NCBI GenBank assembly: GCA_944990035.1
Contig: CALYLX010000149.1
Span: forward strand, 496,001 to 560,000
Origin: Clitopilus passeckerianus
Taxonomy: Eukaryota; Basidiomycota; Agaricomycetes; Agaricales; Entolomataceae
Direction: 5' to 3'
Length of the DNA: 64,000 nucleotides
Positions 47,364-60,926 of this stretch are shown piece by piece (within the stretch, counting starts at the first letter, position 1; the number at the start of each line of letters is the position of its first letter). The position numbers and the translations under genes are program-made. Under the pieces are notes generated by a model. The model was given only the letters and a program-made list of their open reading frames with translations, did not search any database and was not told where the DNA came from.

Positions 47364-49504
47364 TCATGTCGTCATTTCCGCCTTTCGCGCATCCAAAATA
47401 ACCTCTCTGAGCCTCCTCACAGCTTTATCGACGTCCTGCTCACCAAGCAGACTGAAAGACGCGCGGACGTAGGCAGTCTTTCGTCCGTTTGGCAAGAATA
47501 CAGTTCCTGGGAGCGCCAAGACACCCCTCTCGACAGCCTTGGTTCTAATAACGGCGGCAGAATCACCCTCCTCAGTCAAATTGTCGCCAAGCTTGAGTTT
47601 AAACCTGGTTCAAAGATTATAGACTCAGGAGTAACGCATAAATTAAGCAGCTCACCAGAAGAACATTCCGGCTTCAGGAGGCGTCCATTCCGCCAGACCA
47701 TCAAGGTGCTTTAGCATCGCCTTCTGGAAGACGTCCCGCTTCTCCCGATAGAGCGCTGAAACCGCTTCGGTGTGCTTCTGGAATCCTTCGTACCCCCAAG
47801 AATTCAGGAGCTTGTAGACTATCGCCTGGGTCAATGTGGGCGTCTGGAGATTAGATGTCGCCGTCTAAAAAGAATGCAAAGCAAAGAACGGTGAGTCAAT
47901 GCGGGGTTAAGGACATAGATAAATTCGAGATCCGGGGAATGATTAATCGATATAATGTCAGAATCGAATTAAAGGGGACATCTCCCCTCAATCCGGTGGA
48001 TTGATTTGAAGCGATAAGATATAATAAAGGGTACTACCCCTCATTTAGGGGGTGAAGGCGTGATCTAAAATGGAAGAAAAGAAACGGCACTTACATGAGC
48101 GTCAATTGCAGCGAGGAGAGGTTTGGGGCCTGAAGCAAAACCGATCCGGATACCAGCGGAGAGAATCTTGGAAATGCTATCAAATCGCAGTACTCTTCCG
48201 GTGACCTCCTCTTCTAGCTCAAGGGAGAAATAAGAGGGGTATCGGGCGTGATCGCCGTAGTAGAGGTAATAATAGGGATCATCTAATTCAGGCCAAACGC
48301 AGTCAGTTTGTATCCGTTAATTAAGGTCAGGAGGTGGAGAGCCGGTGTGGACGGTGGGTTACGAGATAGGAGGGCAATCGAAATGGAAGATAGGGATTAA
48401 ACGATAGGTTGACCTGGACTAACCTTCGAGAATGAGGAACTCGTGCTCTTGCGCTAAAGCGAGAACCTCCTTTCGCCTTTCTAGAATCGCTGTCATTCCA
48501 GTTGGGTTGCAGCCATACTGAATACGAAGAGGGAGATTCCTGAATGAGTGCCAATTGGTTATCAGGGGACAGGAACCTGACGTACAGGAACGGTGTACAA
48601 AACGCGTGGCTTCGGCTTGTCAGACGGCCAATTCACCAGAATGGAGCGTAAGGAGTCGGAGCGGATCCCATGAGCGTCCGTTTCTACTTCTGCTCCGTTC
48701 CGACGGAGGATGACGAATTGTTAGGTTAGTACAAAATAAAAAGAACAAGAGCGGAAATACGAGATCAGGAACCAGCATGATTCGGAGCTCACCGATTTGT
48801 TCACTGTTTAAATTTTGGAACATGGGGATTACGCCTCTGGAGTTCTCCGTTAGCTGGTCTGAAGTTTGGAGGCCGGAACGGCGAATAGAGGAAATATGAA
48901 AGGTGAACTTACGCGTAGACGGGAGATTCCACCAAGATCGAATCCCCTGGATTGAGAAGAGCTTGGACGGCCTAAATCATCGGGGTTTGGAAAATAAATG
49001 AATGAAAGCGAAATAAGGCGGCGTATGGAGTAGGCGTACCTTGTAAATCAAATCTTGGGATCCACTTCCGATTGAGATAGACCAGCTGCCTTCATCTTGC
49101 TTTCGCCCATGAGAGAACTCTTGCAGGCCATAGATCCATTGCCTCAACTGCTCCAGACCGGCCGTGGCGCCATATTGTAAGCCTTCGGCAAGGTCCTTGT
49201 CGTCAAGTTTCAGAGAAATTTCAGATTTGTCGAACGGCGACTCAGCGGTGAACGTGAACGATTTAAACGGGAATGTCGTTGGGTTCGGTTTGCCCGCCAA
49301 GAGGGAGATTAGGCCGGGGGTTTGCTCGAGAGGGAAAAGACTTCGGACTGGTGGAGAAGAAGGGTGTCAGGCGACCTGAATTGGTTGGAGCGGGATGGAA
49401 TTGGTAGCGATGAAATGCTCACTTGGGCTTGGTTTGCGATTTTTGGCAACTTCCGAGAGAAATTGGGTGTAATAGGATGCGGGGAGCGCTTTAGTTTCCG
49501 GCAT
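47364..49504 (-). CDS. class I/II aminotransferase (aminoadipate/aromatic type)
   Basis: PLP enzyme of fold type I, close to alpha-aminoadipate/kynurenine and ARO8-type aminotransferases of lysine and aromatic amino-acid metabolism. Nine exons (minus): 49504-49423, 49347-49040, 48971-48913, 48836-48793, 48689-48586, 48517-48424, 48282-48095, 47864-47656 and 47604-47364, total 442 residues, the usual length. Visible blocks are LAGKPNP, YGATAGLEQLRQW, SGSQDLIYK, NPGDSILVESPVY, PYGCNPTGM, DDPYYYLYYG and FDSISKILSAGIRIGF with the PLP lysine at 269; the C-terminal lobe has GMFFWFKL and YVRASFSLLGEQDV. The intron before exon 8 (about 230 nt) is the longest in the gene. Exact amino acid specificity cannot be read from this. 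Confidence 0.9.
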
Positions 49505-50904
49505 GATAGATAGATGGGATATTAAGTATGGTATCTGTTGTTTCCTTCGCAGATCTGCGGGCAGTCGCGAAAGCGAAAGAAATACTAATTGATAAGAACC
49601 CGAGTAGTCGACGCGATAATCTGTGTGACTCGCTCGAGATGAAGCACGAGTCAGTCAAGTGAGAGGCCTTAGTAAAAATCTGTCGGAAAGCCGATCCGAT
49701 CTCCGCCTAATATTTTAGTTTCCCTAGATTTCCTAGAAAGGTGATATGCCGCATTCTGAGTGACATATCATGGCAGAGCAATGAGGCGGATGCTTCAAGC
49801 TTCTTGGAAAAAGCTCAGGCTGGAGGTTTAGATTGATATGATAACGAAGAGAACATCAGCAGTCATATCTGGCAACATGGCAAGTAATCGATTTGAATTG
49901 CATCAGCGTGTACATACAGCGTTCACCTGAGCTGTTTGGGTAGGAGGATTCTGGTGAAAGAACTTGAGAACATGACGACTTTATGAGGGCACATGAAGAG
50001 TCAGGCACTCCTCGGGAAATTGAAGCACGCGGCTCTCCTTGCATTGACAGAATACGACGCGCTCTGACATATAGTTTCTTCATCTGGGGGCCAATAATCG
50101 GCTGGTAGGTAAGTCCGGTTTGCATTATCGTATGATATGCCTCTCATTACACCGGGAGATGAATTTGAAGACTGTCAAGGTAGCCTACTTGTTTCAGATC
50201 AGCTCAAAGAGTGGTGCTGTACAGCCAAAGGATGATGTTCAATATGACGTTCGGGAGTTTATAGGGCGATAAGATGGCAGTAGCAATTGTATTGAAACCA
50301 TTGGGAGTTTTGCCAGTGGACGAGGAAAAGTCGTGGGTTATAAGGCGAAGCGATTGACGGGCCGTTTTAGCCGAATGATGGCCTGGCACGGCCTAGGCCT
50401 TTGGTCGTGTCATGGTATGTTCCTTTCCCCTTGCCGCCTTCCAGTGTTTTTCCAGCAACGAGGCATTGAAGCCCAGGGTCTCCCTGTCATCTGCTACTCC
50501 ACATCCACGGCGGCGGCTTCCAAAGCTTGATGATCAACTAATAAGCTTCCTTTTCAACGACGGCCATAGTCACGTTGATCACTGAGGGCGACGAACCGCG
50601 GACAGCGACGAAACTAGTCAACAGCACAACGCCGTGTTCAGGCGGATCTATTGTTGCGGCAACAACACTCCAACTTTGCAGTTTTAATATTCAACACTTA
50701 TTCGGCCTGAACGGTACGTCTTTTCAAAGGTCCTCATTTAATCTATGGCACTCAAGCACCCACGTTTCTGCCTGCAGGGTTATTCTGGTACACCTTCTGC
50801 GTGGCCCGCTCCAATATAACAGCGAGGCCACTCAACCGAGTTGGAGCAATATTTCAAACGTTTTCTCCACAGAATTCTGGGTAAATCGTCCGAACTCCCA
50901 AAGA
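49505..50904. other. intergenic, possible 5' exons of the next gene
   Basis: About 1.4 kb. The plus-strand ORF of the next gene is open upstream to 50575, but the text has no motif and an earlier start would need further support. Nothing else recognised. Confidence 0.4.
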
Positions 50905-51625
50905 ATGCCACACACTTCCGTCCCAAGCTCCGATCCTCGCAGCCCAATGGCCAAAAGGAATCAAACTCCCGCCACTGAGGCTGCCTCATATTTTTCCACG
51001 CCAGCAGCAAGTTTCTCGAGCATACCAATAACACCGTTGGGTGGGGCTCCTTCTTCTTTATCTGCGCCGCCCACCAGAGCTTCACCAACACCTAAAGCAG
51101 GGCAGGATCACCAGTATCCCACCGCTGGAGATCAAGAGATGCTTAATCGATTCGCATCGTTCTTCCCGCCACCACCAGCGCTGACACTGACGACTGGCCG
51201 ACAGTCGAGCAGGCAGTCGAGCATACCAGACCCACGACCGCAGATAGTCACTGCGCACCGAGCTCAAGCCCGCCCTGCGGTGCCTCAACAGCCAGTGATG
51301 GACGTCCTGTCGTCACCACAAAAACACACGTTTCACGTACATCTACCGACGACAATCCAGCCGGAGATGATTAGCATATCTGCGAACAGAGGGGATCGTC
51401 TGAGGGTAACAGCAGGAGCATGGAGTATGGAGAACGATTGTGCGTATTCCTGTGGTTATCTACCCTCCCGTGCATTGCTGATGATGACGATGTTGAACAG
51501 GTCATTACGAGTGGCACATCAACTTCCCTCCCCGGGACGTCGATATGGGCAGCATACATGCTCGATTCGAAGCTCATGGGCATCTCTACATTGATGCACG
51601 AAGATTCGCAGGTGCAAGGGCCTAA
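50905..51625 (+). CDS. HSP20-like (alpha-crystallin fold) protein
   Basis: Exons 50905-51439 and 51501-51625 give 219 residues. The first ~120 residues are Ser/Pro-rich and low in complexity. The second half reads as a beta-sandwich of the HSP20/alpha-crystallin kind: MISISANRGDRLRVTAGAW, then CHYEWHINFPPRDVDM across the splice, and ARFEAHGHLYIDAR. The last strand pattern (GHLYIDARR) is typical of the fold. Such proteins are usually holdases against aggregation, but this one is diverged and lacks the C-terminal I-x-I tail, so chaperone activity is inference. The frame is open upstream to 50575; I chose the ATG at 50905 because the preceding text has no support. Confidence 0.68.
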
Positions 51626-54664
<3,039 letters not shown>

Positions 54665-55481
54665 AGATTTCTACGTCTTTCTGGCATATTTTCTTGACAC
54701 ATGTTCAGCGTCCTAGCAACCAATAGATCTTTCGTTTGGCTTCTATCATATCGGACGCGTCTAAATTCTGCGGTGGCTTGAGTCACTCAAGAAGGCCGCC
54801 TCTCAACTCGGGGATTCACTCTCTGGCTTCGCAGCTTTACCTCTGGTTGTATCCCATCTTTTTTTCCGGGCCCACCAGCTCACTTCGTAGCTACGGCAAC
54901 AACTCAACACCTCTCCCCAGATTCTAACCGAGGCTCGAGGAAAATAATTGCCTCACCTCATCGAGCGCTCCCGCACCGGCCAGAACTCGGAAAATAAGCT
55001 CTATCACGGGAGCTGATCGATTCCATTCACAACCAGTGCACCCTGTGTCATTTCATGACATCCAAGCGTTCCCTGCGCTTCATTTCCATACCTACATTGA
55101 AAGGGCAACGCGACAAATCTCTTGGCATTGCTGTACTTCGGTAAATCCCCCTCCATGATTGTATGATTTCCATCTGTTCTGACACAGTGATAGGCTCGAT
55201 TTGGGCAAGGTGGAGAAGATAATAGAGGGGAGAAGCGATGTCAGGGTATGAATGCCAAGAGATTGGATGTCGAAGGGGGCTTCTGAATTCGCCTTCCGGA
55301 TCCTGGGGTATCGAAACCTCGGAAAGGAGGGCCTCCTGGGCGGGAGGATGTGCCCGAAAATTGTCCCGCTGGCAGGGATTACGCACTCGTTGCGTCCTTT
55401 TTGCTCCGAAGTAGATCTCGTCCAAGGGCGAACACAGCACGGTGTCATTGTGGGGAAATCAGCTGGTTTGTGTGAGGTGAG
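54665..55481. other. intergenic, nothing recognised
   Basis: About 820 bp; ORFs on the minus strand (55048-55646) have no motif and run against the LPMO promoter. Confidence 0.4.
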
Positions 55482-55488
55482 TATAAAA
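55482..55488 (+). promoter_or_regulatory. TATA box of the LPMO gene
   Basis: TATAAAA 63 bp before the ATG at 55545, as expected for an inducible secreted enzyme gene. Confidence 0.6.
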
Positions 55489-55544
55489 CGCACAATCGAG
55501 AACAATGGACGGTAACTTGACTTTAACAGGTTTCTTCGTTCAGG

Positions 55545-56517
55545 ATGTTTGCCAAGTTGGTTGCCCTTGCTCCTTTCTTCGTTGCCTCTGTTGCAGCACA
55601 CGGTGGTGTTACCTCCTACGTTATTGGAGGTAAATTCGTTTCCCATACCTTCACATTTAACGGCGCGAACGGCTTAATCTTTTGGTAGGCACTACTTACA
55701 CAGGATGGCAGCCGTACAACAGCCCCTCCGGCCAGTCCTCCATCGAGCGCCCTTACAGCACTTACGATCCGTGAGTTTCCACCCACGCGAGGGGATATAC
55801 AACATCGTACTAATATCATCCTAAAGGATCCTGTCTGCCACCTCCGCTTCGATTAGTTGCAACAACAACGGACAAGCATCTGGCTCCCAGCTTAGTGCTA
55901 CTGTCACTGCCGGAACGACCATCGTCGCCAAGTGGAGGTTCGTTGTCCGCGTTCTCTCCCGCTTCTCTCTCTCCGTACTCACCACCTCTTCGAAATCTCT
56001 AGTCAATGGACTCACGCCCAAGGCCCTGTCATGGTCTACATGGCCAAATGCCCAGGCACCTGCTCTTCCGCCAACAGCAACTCCCTCGACTGGTTCAAGA
56101 TCGCTGAAACCGGTCTCATCTCCGGCAACCTTCCCTCTGGCTCCTGGGGAACTGGACAAGTCCTTAACACCCTCCAATACTCTGCGACCGTCCCCAAGGC
56201 ACTCGCAGACGGCGAATACCTGATCCGTCATGAGCTGTTGGCATTGCACCAAGCCAACACACCTCAGTTCTATCCGGAGTGCGCGCAATTGAAGGTTACT
56301 GGAGGAGGCGGAAAGGTCCCAGGCTCTGGCTCTACCATTAAGTTGCCCGGAGGATACTCGCAGAGCGACCCCAGCATCAACATCAACATCTACTCCGCGG
56401 ACGCTGCCAACACCTACACTTACAAGGTTCCCGGACCTGGTATGCTTCAACCCCTATCACTGCGTCCTAGATCGAGGCTGATGTGTTTTTTTTGCAGCTG
56501 TCTGGACCGGCAACTAA
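55545..56517 (+). CDS. AA9 lytic polysaccharide monooxygenase (secreted)
   Basis: Copper enzyme that cleaves cellulose oxidatively outside the cell. Exons 55545-55629, 55689-55770, 55827-55937, 56003-56439 and 56498-56517 give 244 residues. An 18-residue signal peptide (MFAKLVALAPFFVASVAA) ends just before His19, which becomes the N-terminal copper ligand of the histidine brace (HGGVTSYV). The second ligand is the His in QWTHAQGPV, and the axial part is in HQANTPQFYPECAQ with Gln and Tyr. Disulphide cysteines are visible (ISCNNN, AKCPGTCSS, PECAQL). There is no cellulose-binding module; the protein ends with YKVPGPAVWTGN. The frame-open ORF 55932-56744 arises from reading through two introns and is not the gene. 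Presence of this family implies plant-litter or wood decay ability. Confidence 0.95.
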
Positions 56518-57602
56518 AAGCGCTTGTAGCGTTGTGGAGGTTTGGTTTAGGGTTACGGTTTTTATTCGATCTCTGGGGTTTTCAATATAGCCACGGCTCT
56601 CACGTATTCCCATATCTCATGTACAACGATCAATACTTCCAATTCTATTTGTATAATTCACACTACGGTCTCCTGGATGAACGTTCTACTATCGGGTCCC
56701 CCCCTGCAGATCATACTTGGAAGCTATATTCATCAGTACCATGAACCATGAATAGCATGAGACAATGATCCAACTTTGATCAGTCCGCCGATAGGTCATC
56801 AGTCAGAACCATTGGAACCTGTAGCGTCCAGAGCAAGAGGCACTATAGTTTTATATATGTTTAACCAATAACCATTAACCAATCAAGTTTGCCTCGCTGA
56901 TGGCATCCACGTTCTGAATCCGAATGCCATAAACATAGAAGCTGTAACCTTTCCGCCGTCCTCGATTACCGAAAATGTTATGAACTTCCTGCTTTGTATG
57001 TCCAAACAAATTCTGGGAGGAGATGAATGGGATTGCGACTTACACATGGGCAGGGTTCACTCTCTGGTCACTACATAGCAGAATGCATGCGAATCAATCG
57101 CATGATTGTTGGGACACTTACACAAAGCGCCAAAGCCGCTTCTTCATACACCTGCATTGTCCGTATATACGCTTTCCTCGCCAGGTTCTAGCCTGTAGAT
57201 ATCGCCTACGTTGCACATAATGCAACAAACCAACTTGAAGTCTATAAACTGCACAGATCAAAGTATATGAATGGCGGAGGCTGTCCTGGATCATGTTTCG
57301 CGTCTCAGTGCGAATTCCGGTTCTAATCTCGTCCTCATCCTGCGCCTTGCGCCACCACCTCCCGCACCATCATAATCGTTTCCTCGGGCATATAAACGTG
57401 AAAGCAACGATCGTCGGGGTGGGGGTGTGGATTTCGATTTCAGACAAAAACTTAGCTGGCCTGCCTAAATTCCCAGTGCTGATCCCGAGTGAAATCATGT
57501 CAAAATATCGGAAGTACTTGTGATGTAGGCAGTGGTGTCCGGCTGGTGCATATTATAATCATATATAAAATTGAATAATACTGAGTGATGAAAATTTTAA
57601 GA
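56518..57602. other. intergenic, nothing recognised
   Basis: About 1.1 kb between the LPMO stop and the stop of the minus-strand NACHT gene (convergent). AT-rich near 57540-57600; no feature supported. Confidence 0.4.
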
Positions 57603-60600
57603 CTATGCTTGGCTGTCTCCATATCCCATCTCCTCAAACAACTCGACAACACCATGATGGCCCTCTAACCTGGCTAATTCAAGGGGTGTTCCACTGGGTG
57701 GATAACCCCATCGACTATCTGGGGATTTGACATGAGTTTCGATCCTGCTACAGCCGAGAAACGGTCGAACGACTGGCTCCCGTCCAAAGTAGGCGGCCGT
57801 ATGGAGTGGATTCCACCCATCCTCATCCTTCGCATTGACTTCGATGTTGGCAGAATTGAGAAGCAGTCGAACAACTGCCTCGTGTCCGCTCGCTGCTGCT
57901 AAATGGAGTGGACTGCTTCCATCCAGCTCCTTTGCATTGACATCAATGTTGGGAGAGTCGAGAAGTAGCCGAACGACTGCCTCGTGTGCATGCTGAGCTG
58001 CTAAATGAAGTGGACTCCTCCTGAGCACACTCTCCAGATTGACGTCGATGTGGGGAGACTCGAGAAGCAGTCGAACGACTCTTTCGTGTCCATTCTCTAC
58101 CGCCAGATGAAGTGGACTTCTCTTGTTTCTGTCCTTTACATTGACTTCGATGTTGGCAGAGTCAAGAAGTAGTCCAACGACAGCCTCTTGTCCATTCACA
58201 GCTGCTGAATGAAGTGGGCTGCTACCGTACTTATCCTTCGCATTGACATCAATGTTGGTAGAGTCGAGAAGTAATTGAACAACTGCCGTGTGTCCGTGCT
58301 TGACTGCCAGATAGAGTGGGGTGACCCCGCCGCTATCCTTCGCGTTGATGTCGATGTTGGCAGAATTGAGAAGCAGTCGAACAACTGACGTGTCCGTTCT
58401 CTACCGCCAGATGAAGTGGGCTGCCGCCATTCCTATCCTTCGCATTGACATCGACGTTGGCACAGTCGAGAAGTAGTTGAACGGCTGCCGTGTGTCTATT
58501 TTTGGCTGCTAGGTGGAGTGGACACCGCCAATGATTACCCTGTGCATTGACATCAATTCTGGTGCAGCTGAGAAGCCACTGAACGGCTATATCATCCCCT
58601 CTCGCAATGTTCAGTGATCCGTCTAACAGAATTATATTCCGTCCGGCCTCAACCACCATGTCGTTGCAGCTAAGAAGGGCTTTGACCGCTGACCTATGAC
58701 CATGAGACGATGCCAGATGGAGCGCTGTTTGACCGTCGAACATGCGAGCGTCAAGACCAATGGGAAGACAACCAAGGGCCGGTTCGACGGTGGGGAGCCA
58801 ATTGGTCTGGTACCACTTCGGGAGGAATAGTGCTAATAATGATACCTCTCCACTTCGAGAGGCAGCATGGAGAACTGTGGCTCCATACGCGTTGGGGAGT
58901 CCAAAATCCAGGGTGGGTCCGAGTAAGCTTAGAATCCGCTCTGCAAGAGCGCTTTGACCCCCTAGACATGCATAGAATAACGGGGAGCAACCGAGACTTG
59001 ACTTCACATCAATGGCCTGTTGGTTATCTTCGAAGAGAGGTACCAGACCATGGAGTGCCGCAAAATGGATGGCTTGACCATGGTCAATACAGGTACCGAT
59101 ATCGTATGAGGCGAGTGGCATTGGTATGGACTGTCGAATGCTGAATAGCTCGCTGACTCGTGTAAGAGGTTTTCCACCGCACTGGCGTAGAGTTTGAAAT
59201 GCATGATATCCCAGATTCCGCCAGGCGTAGGATATAAATGGGAGCGAACACCGGATATCCCATAGATCGCTCTGAATTGATGCATAGTCTATGTTGGCCT
59301 GGCACATGTATATCGCGGAAATATCCGCAAGAAGAGCGTGTGGATTGTTGAATGGTGGATCCGTAAGGGTTTCAAAGAAATCCTGAGCGGTATAATCTAA
59401 CCATATAGACAGGTAAGTTGGGAAGCAGTAAAGATAGAAGGAACATACGGATGAGCTGAACTGTTTCACTTTCCTTCTCAATCGCCAACAGTCCAAAAGT
59501 GACGGAAACTAACGTTTCGGCTGTTGTACGGCGTTTTCCGTCTACAAAAGCATCCCTGATATCCACAGTTAGGGCTTCAAGCAGCTCGTCCACGTCGAGA
59601 ATGCGAGTGGCATGTGTGACCATCACAATTGCTCGACAGGCCAGCCCCTGCGCCCCTGAACCCTGCCTTTGGATCCTCTCCCACGTGAGCTCATACTGAT
59701 CATTCAACGTCGTCGGCAGCTTCCCAACAGCCTCGCTCAGGCTATGGTGATCAATGATTTCCCCCGAGGCCAGCAGGTCAATCTGTAGGGCAGCAAGAAG
59801 GAACCTGAGAGCATAGTCAGCCATTGGTTGCGTATTGCACTTCGATGAATAATACCCACATTCCTTGACACTTTTTCAGAATCTTCGTGATAACCTCTTC
59901 CCGGACGTCAGGGTGCTCAGGGAGATACTGCTGTAACTCGGGTATGGCGTCGATTTTGGCCACAATAAAATTGTGGAGATCCTCCTCCGGCGCTCGGATG
60001 ATGAAATCCGGATCCTTAATATGAGGAAGGTTAGCGAGAGGCCGAGAGGTCATGAATAGTGGTTGTTGGAGGGAGATGAGGTCGTTGACCAACTCAGGTC
60101 GTACGTTGTTTTCGAGCTCATCCAACGCATCTACGACCAGATAAATATCGTTCAGCTTCTGCAAAGCTACACGTAGTGCTAGCGACAGCTCTGATTTTGA
60201 AGGCGTTGTCTTGGTGAGATGGCAAGGTTTGTACAGCCCCTCGAAAACATAAGTAGCAACCTCCTTGGACTTCAGAACTATCTGCCAGAGCAGACATGAG
60301 AGGATTTGGGCGGTAGACAACTGCGCCTTGTATTGGCAATAGACATATATGGCGGTGGCATGCCTATCCTTGATAATGTGATTGACAACGATCGAGCTGT
60401 AGAGGCCCAGTCAAGACCATGAATAACTCGAGAATCGGTGTAACCACTCACGTTAAACATGTTTTACCCGCTCCCGCTGCAATCACTTCAGATACGTCGT
60501 TTAAAACGCGAGACGGGGAGAAGGACTCACGCATGCCAGTACCCCACAGGACCTTCTTCTTCTTCAACATCCAGTCCACGAACCGGGGGTGTTCGAAGAT

Positions 60601-60926
60601 CCATCCCCCCGACCCTTCCATTACCTTCTCAGATACGTCCTTCTGAATCTGATGGCTGTTCAGAGATGATAGAGATAATAACCATTCGGCGAGTTTGGGG
60701 ATATCTGTTGAATGGCCAAATTGGTTTTCCGGTCGACGAAGTGAAGGTCATATTTACCCAAGGGAGGATCCTGAGATATGGTACCCACGGCAATATTGAC
60801 ATTGCCACCAGCTACAATTACGCTCGATTGCATTGAGAGGTTTGTCTGAGGCGGAGGGCCCGAGGAATCGTTGGATTGGCCATGACTGGCTTGCGGAGCC
60901 GACGGCACCAGCGGTCCTGAAGCCAT
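57603..60926 (-). CDS. NACHT-ankyrin (NLR-like) protein, frameshifted in the ankyrin repeats
   Basis: Fungal NLR-like STAND proteins act in nonself recognition and programmed cell death. Exons (minus): 60926-60758, 60704-60531, 60476-60452, 60396-59860, 59804-59449 and 59396 onwards. Residues 1-57 are a short N-terminal segment. P-loop GMPGAGKT (residues 113-120) spans two splice junctions, Walker B is YLVVDALDELE (208-216), and winged-helix-like text ends with HYTAQDFFETL. About nine 33-residue ankyrin repeats follow (SPLHLAAxxGHEAVVRLLLDSxNIDVNAKD). Near 58386-58391 two bases present in the other repeats are missing, so the frame ends at 58333 (774 residues) while seven further repeats stay open in the other frame down to 57603. 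It may be a truncated allele, a phase-variable array or a sequencing error. Confidence 0.82.
57690..58560 (-). repeat. ankyrin-coding tandem repeat, 99-bp unit
   Basis: Eight or nine 99-bp units encoding 33-residue ankyrin repeats. Several share long exact words, such as AAGCAGTCGAACAACTG on the plus strand, which points to recent unit exchange. Confidence 0.7.

Noticed and set aside
55932..56744. A 270-codon ORF overlapping the LPMO
   Set aside because: It reads through two LPMO introns and lacks the signal peptide and N-terminal histidine.
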